A stretch of 64,000 nt of DNA from Ryuthela nishihirai (taxonomy: Eukaryota; Arthropoda; Arachnida; Araneae; Heptathelidae). Numbering within the stretch: position 1 is the first letter of the stretch; the number at the start of each line of letters is the position of its first letter. This document shows, in pieces, positions 22,032-34,591 of the stretch. Location: the NCBI GenBank assembly GCA_038380435.1, contig JAWZYU010000013.1, positions 62,026,946 to 62,090,945 of the forward strand, in the 5' to 3' direction. The position numbers were made by a program, and so were the translations under genes. The notes beneath the pieces are model-generated. The model was not told the DNA's origin and searched no databases. It saw nothing but the letters and a program-made list of their open reading frames with translations.

Positions 22032-25000
22032 CGTCGAAAAACACTCTGAATTGCCTTGACAGGAGGTTTCAATTTCTCTCCTAACACCGGTCTAGTACCC
22101 TTTCTCTATCTAACAATGAGATTTTTCGTTCTGTGACTAGGTCGTTTAATCAGATTACATGCATTAACGAATTAACATGCGAAAAAGAAAAATTACATGC
22201 AAAATTAGAAAAACAACCACATGGTTGGTAAAATTAAATGAGAATCATTAAAATACAATGAAGTGGGTGGCAGAATAGCTGCAAATTCGCACACATTGTA
22301 TTGAATGTCAGAATATTTTCAAAATACTTCGGTACAGGATGGTACAATAATTCCGAAATCAAATAAAGTACACTGGAGTTGATTGAATACCTTCAAAATA
22401 TGCTGGAAGAGATGTCAGAAATAACGGAAAATATTAGCAAAGAACACGGGAATGGATCAGAAAATATCTTCGAATATATGGAAATGGATCAGAGAATTTC
22501 TTCGAATGGCTGTAAAAGTCACTTCAAAACAGCAAATTACGGAGAAACCTCACACAAGAGAAAAGAAAGCATAGAAGGAAAACCGGAAAATGAACAACGT
22601 ACACAGGAATGGACAGCGATTCTCTTCAAAATATACACGAGTGAGATTATACAGGATTAGACAATAGAATATTTTAGATCTATCTTAAACACATAACGTA
22701 TCTGCTGCTTAATATCTATTTGCTATTCTTTCGAGCAAAAATACTACAAGATAGAAATTTCAAAAGAAGCAACAATCAACAAGGGATAAATAAGGAATTT
22801 TCTAAGCTATGACTTTTAACTCGTGCCATCTCGTGGAGGAAAAGTGATCTTAGACACTGTGAAAATTCCATAAAAATGCATTGATATAGGTAAGAGAACA
22901 AACATTTCAAAATAATCTTTATTAATACATAACACTGTTGAAATGGACCAATTAACTTGGATGAAAGAAATGTTATCCTGAAAATACTCGAACTTTTTGG
23001 TTTCACTATTCAATGTTGGATGTTACAATCTTTAAAACTCAAAAATTTGCCATGCCCAACAAAACTTTCGATGTCAACACCTATTGTGACAAAGCGGGGA
23101 AAAAAACGTTACCCAAACCAACAATGTTGGAAAGCTTCCTATAAAGAGGTCACAATCCCATGTATTAGTGCCTTCCAATTTTCAATCCCTCTTCACAGCC
23201 ACCTGGGATGTCAGAATCCTTAAGATTCCCGAAATTTACCAATTCCAACTAAACTTTCGTCGATAACATCCAGAAATGCCAATTTTACTTCTAAACCCGT
23301 AGTGCAGGAGAAATTTCTTTTAAGGGGCATCAGAAACCGATAGAGAAGAGCTGCCCTCTTTTGATCCCCTCTCTGCTTCTTCTCCTCCCAAGAGCAGCTA
23401 TGAAGGTGGGAAAGATATTTTGTCGGGTTTGCTGGGATAACGACGGGTGGTTCATCATCAAAACACGAACTCTTGCCTCGGAAACACTAAATATCATGAA
23501 ACTTGAGGTGATGTGAGGAGCAGGGTCTCAGGGCACTCATGAATGATATCCGAAACTTATCTGTAGATGAAGAAAGGACTCTTTTCAAAATTAAACTTTT
23601 TGTGTTCTTGTAGTCTAAAGGGTTAAGCTTCATGCACCATTCATGAGAGCTCAGGCCCTACTCCTCACAAACATCTCGAGTTTCATGATATTTAGTGTTT
23701 CCGTGGCAAGAGTTCGTGTTTTGACGATGAACCACCCGTCGTTATCCCAGCAAACCCGATAAAATATCTTTCCCACCTTCACAGCTGTTCTTGGGAGAAG
23801 AAGAAGCAGAGAGGGGATCAAAAGAGGGCAGCTCTTCTCTATCGGTATCTGATGCCCCTTAAAAGAAATTTCTCCTGCACTACTGGTTTAGAAGGTAAAA
23901 TTGGCATTTCTGGATGTTATCGACGAAAGTTTAGTTGGAATTGGTTAATTTCAGGAATCTTAAGGATTCTGACATCCCAGGTGGCTGTGAAGAGGAATTG
24001 AAAATTGGAAGGCACTAATACATGGGATTGTGATCTCTTTATAGGAGGCTTTCCAACATTGTTGGTTTGGGAAACGGTTTTTTCCCCGCATTCTTACAAT
24101 AGGTGTTGACATCGAAAGTTTAGTTCGACATGGGAAATTTTTGATTTTTAAAGATTGTAACATCCAACATTGAATAGTGAAACCAAAAAGTTCGAGTATT
24201 TTCAGGATAACATTTCTTTCATCCAAGTTAATTGGTCCATTTCAACAGTGTTATGTATTAATAAAGATTATTTTGAAATGTTTGTTCTCTTACCTATATC
24301 AATGCATTTTTATGGAATTTTCACAGTGTCTAAGATCACTTTTCCTCCACGAGATGGCACGAGTTAAAAGTCATAGCATAGAAAATTCCAGATTTATCCC
24401 ATTTTTGATTGTTGCTTCCTTTGAAATTTCTATCTTGTAGTATTTTTTGCTCGAAAGATGAGCAAATAGATATTAAGAAGCAGCTACGTTATATGTTTAA
24501 GACAGATCTAAAATATTCTATTTTATAATCCTGTATAATCTCACTCCTGTATATTTTGAAGAGAATCGCTGTCCATTCCTGTGTACGTTGCTCATTTTCC
24601 GGTTTTCCTTCTATGCTTTCTTTTCTCTTGTGTGAGGTTTCTCCGTAATTTGCTGTTTTGAAGTGACTTTTACAGCCATTCGAAGATATTCTCTGATCCA
24701 TTTCCATATATTCGAAGATATTTTCTGATCCATTCCCGTGTTCTTTGTTAATATTTTCCGTTATTTCTGACATCTCTTCCAGCATATTTTGAAGGTATTC
24801 AATCAACTCCAGTGTTCTTTATTTGATTTCGGAATAATTCTACCATCCAGTACCGAAATATTTTGAAAATATTCTGCCATTCAATACAATGTGTGCGAAT
24901 TTGCAGCTATTCTGCCATCCACTTCACTGTATTTTAGTGATTCTCATTTAATTTTACCAACCATTTCGTTGTTTTTCTAATTTTGAGGGGGTTCGTTAAT

Positions 25001-25223
25001 GCATGTAAACTGATTAAACGACCTAGTCACAGAACGAAAGATCTCATTGTTAGATAGAGAAAGGGTACTAGACCGGTGTTAGGAGAGAAATTGAAACCTC
25101 CTGTCAAGGCAATTCAGAGTGTTTTTCGACGCTAAGAAAGTATGGCTCTTCTGCACACTGCTAAGAAAGTATGGCTCTTCTGCACACTTCTCCACACGTA
25201 AAGTCCCATCCGACGAACAGTTG
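21969..25223. repeat. 3.25-kb palindrome: two arms of about 1.58 kb
   Basis: The left arm 21969-23545 is matched by the inverted right arm 23638-25223, leaving a loop of 92 bp (23546-23637). The outer ends are CAACTGTTCGTCGGATGG and its reverse complement. Where I aligned stretches by eye, identity was very high (for example 22379-22560 versus 24600-24790 differ at only a few positions), with scattered substitutions and small indels. Near the right end a 30-bp segment (CTAAGAAAGTATGGCTCTTC and following bases) is tandemly duplicated; it is single on the left. No target-site duplication was found. The left edge cuts into the ORF at 21651, so the structure looks like an inverted duplication rather than simple TIRs. 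Confidence 0.9.
22379..22660 (+). CDS. short ORF within left palindrome arm, doubtful
   Basis: Encodes 93 residues (begins IEYLQNMLEEMSEIT), with repeated HGNGSENIFEYMEMDQRIS-like segments arising from short internal DNA repeats. The right arm carries the same frame, slightly longer, at 24489-24806 on the minus strand. The frame is preserved between the two arms because the arms are nearly identical, which says little about coding. No family was recognised. Confidence 0.2.
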   Translation: MIEYLQNMLEEMSEITENISKEHGNGSENIFEYMEMDQRISSNGCKSHFKTANYGETSHKRKESIEGKPENEQRTQEWTAILFKIYTSEIIQD

Positions 25224-25471
25224 AAATAATAATGAGCATATCACACAATGAATATTCCTGCATAGAAAAGGGTTTATGCAGACTCATTCAGTCAATGTTT
25301 TGTGGGTTTTTTTTTTTTGTTCCCTACATAATTTTTTTCATACATAATTTTTTTTCATACTTATATATATATATAATTTTTTTAATATTTATATGTATGT
25401 TTTTTCTTACAATTGATCAAACATATTTATATTTTTTAAGAATTGTAAGAGGAGTTTATGTAAAATGGGAT

Positions 25472-28400
25472 TTATTGATTTTTTGTAGACTCTAAAATAG
25501 TTTTAAAATTAAAGTTGTTAATATTAAGGTTATTTAATTTTTCAAAGTATTCTTTTCTTTCATTTCTGTAATAATTACACTGAAATATTATATGTTCAAT
25601 AGATTGAATTTCATTGCAGTGTTCGCAATTAGGAGAAGTTACTTTCTTAAATTTAAATAATGTAAATTTAGTTAAAGCAAGATTGGCTTTTATCCTTAAT
25701 ATTACTTTCATTTCTTTTTTATTTAATGCATAATCGTTAAATTTGTTTATTAAAGGAGATATTTTATATCTCTGTGTTCTTTGAGCTTTTATATCATACC
25801 GTGATTGAAGTTCATCTATTAATATTTTTTTTTGTTATTTTTTGTATATTGAATAATTAAATGGAGATTGCATAAATTAATTTAGATTTGAAGCTTTTTT
25901 AGCTAAGCTGTCGACTTATTCGTTGTGTTTGATATTGACGTGTGATGGTATCCAATGTATGTGTAGAATGTTGTGTTGGTTTAGGTGTTTGAATATTAAA
26001 GTAATTATGTCATTTAAGTATAGAAAGAAATTACTTTTAAATATGTTAGATTGAAAAATTTGTAAAGCAGATTTGCTAGCAGTTAATATTATAATATTTT
26101 GGTTATGGAATTTTAATGACCAATTTGCGGCTAAGATAATTGCAATTAATACTGGAAGAATAATTGGTTTAAAGGAGTGGACTTTAAAAAGGTATTCAAA
26201 ATGTTCTGCAGAGCAATAGAATGCTCCAGATGCGTTAAGAGTTTCAAAATTTGTAGATCCATCTGTATATATTTGAATGAAGTTTGAATATTTATCATGG
26301 ATGTATGTTTCAGTTAAGATTTTTAAAGCAGATGAGTCTTGTTGTTTTTTTGTTTTCTATTCCAAAAATTTTATCTTTAATTATAGGTAAAGGAGCAATC
26401 CAATAAGGAAAGTTGGGAATATAGTCACCACTAGTTTTATTATTAAAAATGTCTAAAATTTTTACTTTTTCAGGAAAGTTATATAGTGAATATCAGGAAA
26501 TTGCATTATTAATTTGTCTATTATAGGATGTCTATTTTTAGCAAAAATGCGAAAGATTAGATTTTTTAATAGATATTTTCTTTTGATTTCAATTGGTGGT
26601 ATTGCAGTTTCTGTGTGTGTATTTAGGTTATTTGTTGATTGCATTAAGCTTAAACAGTATTATATTGTTTTTGTTTGAATTGTTTCTAATTTTTTTAATT
26701 TTATTTTTGAGATGGTATTTAGAAGTTCGATGCCATATAAACATTTAGGTAGGATCATTGAATTTAAAGTTAATAATAAATTTTACTAGAGCTTCCCCAC
26801 TATGATCCTCCAAGAAATCTTAAATAGTTAAAAAGTTTTTTTTAGGATTTTCAATTGCATTGTGTATATTATTATTCCATTTTAATTTTGAATCTAAGTG
26901 TAATCCCAAGAATTTAATATTATCCGTTATTGTGATATCTTTGTTATTCAATTTTATTTTTAATTCGTCCGGAATTTTATTTTTTCTATGAAAATAAATT
27001 ATTTTTGTTTTTTTAGTAGAAATGTTTAAGTTCCATTTTGCAGTATATATTGATAGTTTATTTATTCCATTTTGTATTCTTTTATTTAAAATATTTATAT
27101 CTGTATCAATCGACCAGAAGATAATGTCATCAGCATATGTTCCGTAACTAATGTGAAAGAAAGTAAAAAATGTTTCCACAAAATTTTAGTTTTCTGAGTT
27201 TTGCTATTAAACTTTGATGTGATATTGAGTCAAAGGCTTTTTCCATATCTATTATAGTAGCAACCATGTATAATCTATTTTTTATTGTGTATTCTGCATC
27301 TGATATAATGTTTAATAATAGGTCTTTTGATGATCTGCCAGGTCTGAATCCGAAAACGTTATTATCTAAAATTTTGAATTTTTCTATGTGCCAAATTAAT
27401 CTGTTGGGAACTAGTTTTTAAAAAAGTTTAAGAACGTTAGAACTTAAACATACGGATCTGTATGATGTAAGGTTTTCAGGATTTTTGTTTTCTTTTTTTA
27501 TGAATATCATATAATTATCTAGCCAATTTTGAGGGTAAAGTTTTGTAGACCAAAATTTATTAAATTGTTCAAGTAATTTAATTGCCATTCAAGAGTTAAT
27601 TTTTTTAATAATTTATTGGTAATTTCGTCAGGGCTAGGAGCAGTGTTGTTTTTTATATTTTTGATGGCAGATCTTAGTCCAAAAGGGAAAAAGGTAGATT
27701 TAGATAGTCACATTATAACATGGCTTGTGAGATGTATTTGAATTTTTTAATTTTTCAATTGTTTTATTATCTGGTTTGAAGTGTAAATGTATAAAAGGTT
27801 GAGCTAAATCTTCTCTGGTTTCTTGTATTGTCTTATTGTTTTTTAAGGAATATGTATGTATTGGATTATTTGGTGTTATATCATTACATAATTTTTTATA
27901 TATTTTCCACAGATTTGTGTTTTTTTTCTCTAAATTTTCTGTAAATTTTTACCAATTTAGTTTTTGTAATTTTTTTATTTTTTTAGATATGTCTTTGTTA
28001 AGTCTTTCCAAATTTTGGACATCTCTGAACGTTTTTTTCCTATTCATATTTCTCTCAGCTTTTCTACGTATTGCCATGAGTTTATTTATGAATATGGTTT
28101 GTATATTGTTTTTCGGTATTATTTTTATTATTGTTTCTGTGTTGTCATTTATTTTATTTTTTAGTATTTCTATAATTTCGATATAATCAATTTGTTTTTG
28201 TGATATATTTTCATTATTGATGTCATTTTTAAATTTTTTCCAATTTATAGTTTTTAAGCTTGGTTTGGTTAAATTTTGATTTTTAAAATAGATTGAGATG
28301 GGATAATGATCGCTCCCATAGTTATCTGAGGATATGGACCATGTTAAGACTTTAACAATTTTATTGGAACATATTGACAGATCAATTATCGATTTTGTAT

Positions 28401-28938
28401 TGAATCTATTTATAGATGTTGAAACATTTTCATTTAATATGATTAAATTATTATTTTCTATTAATTTTACCAAATGAATACTTTCATTTTCATTTTTGAG
28501 CGAAAACTACATTTTATTATGTGTGTTAAAAGTTTTAAAAAAATTAAAAGTTATTCTCCTTTTAAATTTTCTAAGATTTTTGAATATTCGTTATATTTAA
28601 TATATAGTCCAGTATTATATATATATATATATAATATTTGTAATAATAATATTAATTTATACCTGTACTATTAGAATTTCTAATTTATTATGTATGTAAT
28701 CAATATTAATCCTTCTTTGAGGAATGCTTTTATCAATAAAAGTGGCAACTCCCCTAGAATTTTCATTACTTTTTTGCACATAGGATATATAATTATTCAG
28801 TCTATGAACCTTAACGGTTAAAGTCTCTTGTAGACATAATATTTTTATATTTTTTGTTCTTGTTAAATGTTTAATGAAACGAAATTTATTTATAATACCT
28901 CTGCAGTTCCAATGAATTAATCTTGGCCTATTCCCCAT
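25472..28938 (-). pseudogene. LINE ORF2: endonuclease - RT - RNase H, broken
   Basis: In order on the minus strand: the APE endonuclease begins at the ATG at 28938 (IHWNCRGIINK; LCLQETL) and, after a frameshift in a low-complexity AT tract (about 28490-28660), continues through FNTHN and GSDHYP (near 28290-28310). The reverse transcriptase includes GFRPGRSS-like sequence near 27330-27350 and YADDIIFW near 27120-27145, followed by FLGLHLDSKLKW near 26870-26910. A TDGSTNFETL segment near 26230-26260 and HWIPSHVN near 25935-25960 mark RNase H. The C-terminal CEHC...H....C motif lies near 25580-25630. RNase H in a two-ORF APE LINE points to the I/R1/LOA group. Frameshifts make it inactive. Confidence 0.75.
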
Positions 28939-29126
28939 GACTTGTTATAGAGAAAAGATAAGAGAATATCCTTTATAAGTGTCAATTCCGGTCCATTAGG
29001 TAGTAAGCAATCTAACAATTTTATCAGCAAGTTTATTACATGACTCTTAGAGTTTACACCTAACGTTGATTTGTTTTCTTTTTTCCATCATATTAAATTC
29101 ATTTTCATCTGGTTTATATTTAATAA

Positions 29127-29801
29127 CTAAAGAGTTCTTGTTTGCGCTTTTTGCTCCTGTTTTATTTTTTTTTTCACTATTCCAGCGTAATTAATTGTTT
29201 TATTATGATCAGAGTCTTGGTAATGAAGTACAGGAATATCCGTTGATGTCGATGGTAAAGCGAGACAGTCATCTTGCAGGTTCGATGAAAGTTTTGGAAA
29301 GGAGCTCTCTCCCTGGTCCGCATAAATGTGTGTTTGAATCCTTGAAGCATTTAAGCTTTCTGTTTTTCGATCTTCAAAGTTTAATATGCGATTATTGTTG
29401 GTAGGATTGCTTTTATTCAATTCAAAGTATGTTTTGGCTTTAGCAAAAGCTTTTTGCCAATTTATTCCTTCTTCTTTTTGAATAAAACGAGCTTTACATG
29501 CAATAATTCTTATTATGCACCCAGCCCATGTGGCTGGGTGAAGGCCAGCACAGTTGGGGCATCGAAGAATTTTTGAATTACATTGGCGATGGTGGTGATT
29601 TTCGCCACAACGTTTGTATACTTGTTTGCCAGTACATGTCAAAATTCCGTGGCCAAATTTATAACACAGGTAACATAAATTTGGAGGCAAGGTATAACTC
29701 TTTTCCAAGTGCCTGTTAAATCCAATGTATACATAATTCGGCAAATTCTCACCCTCAAACTCAAGAACCACCTTGTGTGTGTGCGAGCAAGGGGTCTCCA
29801 T
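29127..29801 (-). CDS. LINE ORF1, gag-like CCHC zinc-knuckle protein, N-truncated
   Basis: An open frame of about 224 codons. Three zinc-knuckle motifs follow one another: CYLCYKFGHGILTC (residues about 43-56), CGENHHHRQC and CPNCAGLHPATWAGC (to about residue 95). This is the classic nucleic-acid-binding array of Jockey/I-type ORF1 proteins, which coat the element RNA. The conserved region before the knuckles (VVLEFEGENLPNYVYIGF) is present, but the upstream part of the protein is absent, so the copy is truncated near 29810. ORF2 starts 188 bp downstream. The frame itself is intact, in contrast to ORF2. Confidence 0.75.
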   Translation of the reverse strand: METPCSHTHKVVLEFEGENLPNYVYIGFNRHLEKSYTLPPNLCYLCYKFGHGILTCTGKQVYKRCGENHHHRQCNSKILRCPNCAGLHPATWAGCIIRIIACKARFIQKEEGINWQKAFAKAKTYFELNKSNPTNNNRILNFEDRKTESLNASRIQTHIYADQGESSFPKLSSNLQDDCLALPSTSTDIPVLHYQDSDHNKTINYAGIVKKKIKQEQKAQTRTL

Positions 29802-29829
29802 TTTTTTTGTCAGTTTTTAAATCAAAGTG

Positions 29830-29990
29830 TAGCATTCGACGTAGAGACGAACAGTTGTATTTTTCAAAGCAGTGTCACCTTTCTCAAGGAGCACAGAGGT
29901 TAACAGTAATAAATCTCAAAGGCAACACATTTGGAGGGTGGAACCTGAGAATAACAACTTATAAACCAATCGTGCTACGGACTTCGACGT
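29830..29990 (+). repeat. possible SINE family 3 fragment
   Basis: GGAGGGTGGAACCTGAGAAT and following bases resemble the inverted B-box region at 20010-20040. The fragment is short and diverged. Confidence 0.3.
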
Positions 29991-30039
29991 CCCGTGTCTC
30001 TGTATTATAAGCGATTTTACAGTTAATCTGTCTATATTA

Positions 30040-31330
30040 TCACACTATGCTGTCAACCCTCAAGTTCAGTACATTACGTTTCACATATTTTTTTTTATCA
30101 ATCAGATCAGTCCATTCACGGTTTTACCGCCACTCCCGATTCTTATTCAAAGTTTTTGCCAACACATGTTTTTCTGTTCAAAGTTTTATCACCGAACCAC
30201 TTTTTTGTTTAAATTTTACTATCTTAGAAATTACTTGTTTGAAATATATTAGTACCAGACAACACGTTTAATACAAACTTGTCGTTTTTTCCCATGTTAT
30301 CCTAAAAGAAATCAGAACTCTACATAACTTAATATTTGTACCCCTTGATATTTATTTCTCTGTTTTACCAACAAACCCAAAATTTTTAAAAAGTAAGAAC
30401 ACGTTTCCAGTTTCATGTTTTATCATTAAACCAATTTTATGTTCAAAATCTTTTTGTATTCGACACAAGATTTGTACACTAAATCACATGTTATCACTAT
30501 GGGAAGTAAAATTTCACTTTACGTCATTTTTTGATCTTTTATATTTCTATCTCGCAAAACTTTTGTCTCTATTTTTTTAACGAAAAATATGCATAAGAAC
30601 ACGCGTCTTGTTTCATCACAAAATGAGTTTTCAAAAAAATTTCCTCTCGATCGCGTGTTTTGCACGGTAAAACGTGAATTCTATGTTATCTCTATGGAAG
30701 TGAAATTCATTCCTTACAGCAATTTTCGTATCCTACTTAAATTTTGTTCATATTTTTTAGGTAAGATAAAATTTGGTGTGAAATAAGAACATGTTTCCTT
30801 GTTTAAAATTTGTCCATTAAATTAATTTTTCTGATCGTAATAGATGCAATTGAATAAATTTTTCGTTGTAACATATTTCTCCCCGACTCTGTTTCTACGC
30901 CATAATAGTATATTCATATGGAAAATGAGTGATTTTATCTGTCAAGTCAGTGGTTCACATAAAGTTTTAACATTAGTTTTCTAAGTCAGCTAAAATCTGA
31001 TGTGAAAGAGGATGTTTTAGCATGAAATCAGTTTGTACTCTTAATGAATGCAACTGAAAGTATTTTCCGTAGGACTGTTCCAAGTCACTACTCGCAAAAA
31101 TTCTGTCCTTAGTTTTTCAAAGTAAAATCTCGTGTGTTCATGTTTTCAAACTTTTTCCACCGTTTTCTGAAATACGTATGAATGCATTTTCCCAAATATC
31201 GTTCTTCCCCGTTAAGGTGACAAGAGTCAAATTTCTTCCCAGTATTTAAAAACTTATCTGTCTCATATATTGTCCGTATCACATAGTTCTTCTCAATAGG
31301 GGAAGTGTTCAAATCTTTCTTTTATAGGTC
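30040..31330. repeat. degenerate tandem repeat, period about 200 bp
   Basis: Landmarks recur at similar spacing: TAAGAACACGTTTCC (about 30392), TAAGAACACGCGTCTTG (about 30593), TAAGAACATGTTTCC (about 30783) and a weaker GAAAGAGGATG (about 31005). Each is accompanied by TGTTATC(A/T)CTATGG and AAAATTTTGT(C/T)-type segments. Units are diverged by substitutions and indels, so this resembles an old satellite block. No ORF supported. Confidence 0.55.
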
Positions 31331-31558
31331 GCTTAGAAAAGATGCAATCTTAACCTGTCTTAGTTTTTGTCAACTGAACACTCTTCAACTCATACAGTCA
31401 TGCATTCAGGAACTTTCGGATGCGTTACCCCTTTACGAAATATCACATGGCTGAACTGCGTTGAAATAAATGATGGTATTAATCAGATGACAGGGCTTTC
31501 TAGTTCATAGTATGGAAATGTTTATTGCCAAGAAACAGTTTTCCCTAAATGAATGCGT

Positions 31559-34301
31559 AGAACCGGTCAGGCCTAGCACCTAATGTCCAACCCCGCCTTC
31601 TCGTGGTGCAGACCGTTAGAACCTTTCAAAAGAGATACTCTCTTGTGGAAGTGAACGGAAGGGGAGGGCTGCCAGATTAGTGTGGCCTACTGAGCTGGAC
31701 AACTATGGCTATTTTTCTTTTTTTTTCTACCCTGCTGAGGAGTGGTCAACCACACAGGGTCCTGGTGCTGACCATATAAACCCACTGGACTGGACAGATA
31801 ATATGGCTCTGAGCTTGATTATGGATCCTGATTTTGCTGCACTGGTGGGCTTCTGTGGAGGGAAAATCTTCCGCTGGGTTTTCTCTTTGTTTGTGGGTTG
31901 ACAGCCACAAGTGAATAGATTCACAGGATATGTTTATCAGCTGGTGGATAATCCTGAGCACAGGTCATCGCAGGCACCTGAACTCTGTGCTTCTATTGGC
32001 ATTGTCAAATTCTACATTGGAGGGAGTCTTCCAATGTAGATGGCTTCAGCCTTTAGTGTGGGGAAACGGATCTTTGCCCCATCTCTGCGATTAGGGGGCT
32101 GTTTGATATTGTCGGCATTCCCTCTCTCAATAAACATAGTTTCTTTAAACATCCTAGTAACCATTTTCTCTCCATAGGTAGTTGGAATGTGAGGACTCTG
32201 CACAGATGTCCTCACATCAATCTCTTGATGTCCTCACACAATAATTCCACCATTATAATTTAGATATTCTTGGCTTGCAAGAGACCAGATGGACAGATAA
32301 AGGTCAGATTCTTAAAAATCATCTTAAATTTCTATTTTTCAGGTAGGGACGAAAACAAGCATCACCAAGGCGTGGGTCCGCTTCTCAGCAGACACGCTAG
32401 TGATGCTCTTCTAGGATATGAGTGCATTAATGAAAGTTTTCTTACAGCAAAATTTCAGACAAGCGTTAAAAATTTGAATGTTATCTGCTGTTATGCCCCC
32501 ACTGAGGATGCCGATGAGGATGAGAAGGATAGGTTTTATGGACAACTTCAGGATATTTTGAATTCTCTCAAGAAAGGAGATATTACCCTTGTTCTTGGTG
32601 ACTTCAATGCCAAAGATGGTACTGACTCTGACTTTTGGGGAGGAGTAATAGGTCCTTTTGGTATTGGTAGCCGCAATGGCAATGGGCAACGTCTCCTACA
32701 GGTAAGTAAACTCAATGGTTTCAGAATAACTAACAGTTATTACAAACACCGCGACATACATAAGTACACATGAGTTTCACATGATGGGCTGCATAAGAAT
32801 ATGATTGATTATATATTAATTAACAGCAAATGGGCTAGTTCTGTTATAAATACCAGGTCATATAGGGGAGCTGAAATTGGATCTGACCATTATCTTGTTA
32901 AAAGGGTCTTGCAACATAAACTTAAAAAGTTTGTGCTAGGGTTAAATATTTTACTTTTAATATTGAAGCTCTGAAAGACCCAGTATAGCAAAAGCTTACC
33001 ATGATAGGTTACTTAGTCATTATGACAGTCATTGTATGCTTACTACTGAAGTTGAGGAAGAATGGGATCATTTTAAATAGGATTTATCGGACACTAACAG
33101 TACTCTTTTAGGAAAAAAGGAGCAGAAGAGACAGAATTATCTGAGTGATAAGGCACTTGAGCTTATTTCGGAAAGAAAGAACTGCAGGAATGTTCTTAAT
33201 CAGTACCCTACTAGTCCTAATAGAAAGCATTACAGAAAACGTAATAAACGTGTAAAAGATCAGTTAGGTGCTGATAAGAATCTTTGGCTTGATGGTTTGG
33301 TTGACAAAGCCGAGGAAGCAGTTAGACAGCACAACAGAAGAGAGCTCTACCAGATAGTTTATGTTTTGTGTGATAGAAAACTGACAAATACACAGGGTTT
33401 GAAGGATAAACAAAGTAAGGTTATAGAAGATGAGTATTCTGTCATGCTAGGTGGGATGTACATTTCAATGATGTTCTAAACAATGTGGTTATTTCTACTC
33501 CATTGTTTGCAATGATGATACATGCATTGATGGCTTTAATGTTGGCCCTATAACACAATCTGAAGTTATTTTGGCCGTTTCTAACCTTAAACTTCATAAA
33601 TCCCCAGGGGAAGACGAAATTACTACAGAAATGCTTAGAGCCGGGAATGTTTCGGTTACCACTTGGATGACTGAAATTCTGAATATCTTTTATGATAAAG
33701 GCATGGTTCCTAAGGATTTTACCAGAGCTATTGTTATCCCTATTTTCAAAAAAGGTGATCGCAGTTCTTGGGATAACTATAGGGGTATCAGCCTACTCTC
33801 TTTTCCAAGTAAAGTTCTTTCCATGATTGTGCTTAATAGGATTAAGAATCTGGTTGACAATCAATTGCTTATTGAGCAATGTGGATTCAGAAGTGGTAGG
33901 GGAAGTGTGGATCAGATATTTTCACTTAGGCAGATTCTTGAGAAATGTTTAGAGTTTCAGAAACCTTTGGTTGCTAGCTTTGTTGATTTCAAAAAGGCTT
34001 TGACTCTGTTGATCGTCATAATTTGTGGTTGATTGTGAGATCATATGGTATACCAGACAAATTAGTTAACGTAATGAAAGCTCTCTGTAATAACACTGAG
34101 TCGTTTGTGAGAGTTGGTAAGGCTTGTAGCAATTGGTTTAGCATTACTTCTGGTGTTCGACAAGAGTGCATTTTGTCTCCTTTTCTCTTGAGCTTGGTTA
34201 TTGATTATGTTATGAGAAATTCACTTCAAGGGAAAGATTTTGGCCTTAAATGGACTAGAGATGCGAAAATTTTTGATTTAGATTATGCTGATGATTTAGC
34301 C
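31559..34301 (+). mobile_element. RTE-like LINE copy F, full 5' end, disrupted by hAT
   Basis: Begins with the same 5' end as copy A and carries the leader (31559-32060), endonuclease (WNVRTL region near 32185-32200; GDFNAKDGTDSD near 32598-32633; SDHYLVKR near 32880-32905), linker, and reverse transcriptase (33560-34301: KKGDRSSWDNYRGISLLS near 33747-33800, VDFKKA near 33985, LDYADDLA at 34277-34300). The frame is broken by several indels and stops. The copy is interrupted inside the YADD block by the hAT element (34302-37580), resumes for 17 bp (37581-37597) and is then lost. Confidence 0.88.
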
Positions 34302-34591
34302 CAATGATTCCCAACATTTTCTGGACCATCGCCCCCTTTAGAAGAGAACAAAAATTTCAACGCCCCGTAGTCCGTAATAGTTAATTATATATGAAATATT
34401 AAAATATTGTTGCATATTATCTGTACCTAATTTATCTGTTTATTTTTCTATTAAAAATCATAAAGCAGAAATTAATAAAACGACAACCAAATGTACAATA
34501 AAATTGTTTATTAAAATTTTAAAAATAAACACAGAATCAATAAGGAATAAAAAATAATGAGATAAACAAAAAATTAATAATAAATAAAAAA

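Larger units (their letters stand above)
25300..29810 (-). mobile_element. I/R1/LOA-like non-LTR retrotransposon, about 4.5 kb
   Basis: Minus-strand LINE with two reading frames: a gag-like ORF1 with three zinc knuckles (29127-29801) and an ORF2 with APE endonuclease, reverse transcriptase, RNase H and a terminal zinc-binding motif (about 25470-28940). The 3' end lies near 25300-25390, where the plus strand is T-rich (T13 at 25306-25318), consistent with a short A-rich tail. The copy is 5'-truncated inside ORF1 and carries frameshifts in ORF2. Extreme AT content (above that of its surroundings) has turned many codons to lysine, asparagine and isoleucine. Confidence 0.85.

Noticed and set aside
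25232..25495. Membrane-protein-like ORF
   Set aside because: Hydrophobicity comes from T-rich DNA at the 3' end of the antisense LINE.
27836..28186. 116-codon hydrophobic plus-strand ORF
   Set aside because: Antisense to the LINE endonuclease-RT region; phenylalanine and isoleucine richness reflects the complementary lysine/asparagine codons.
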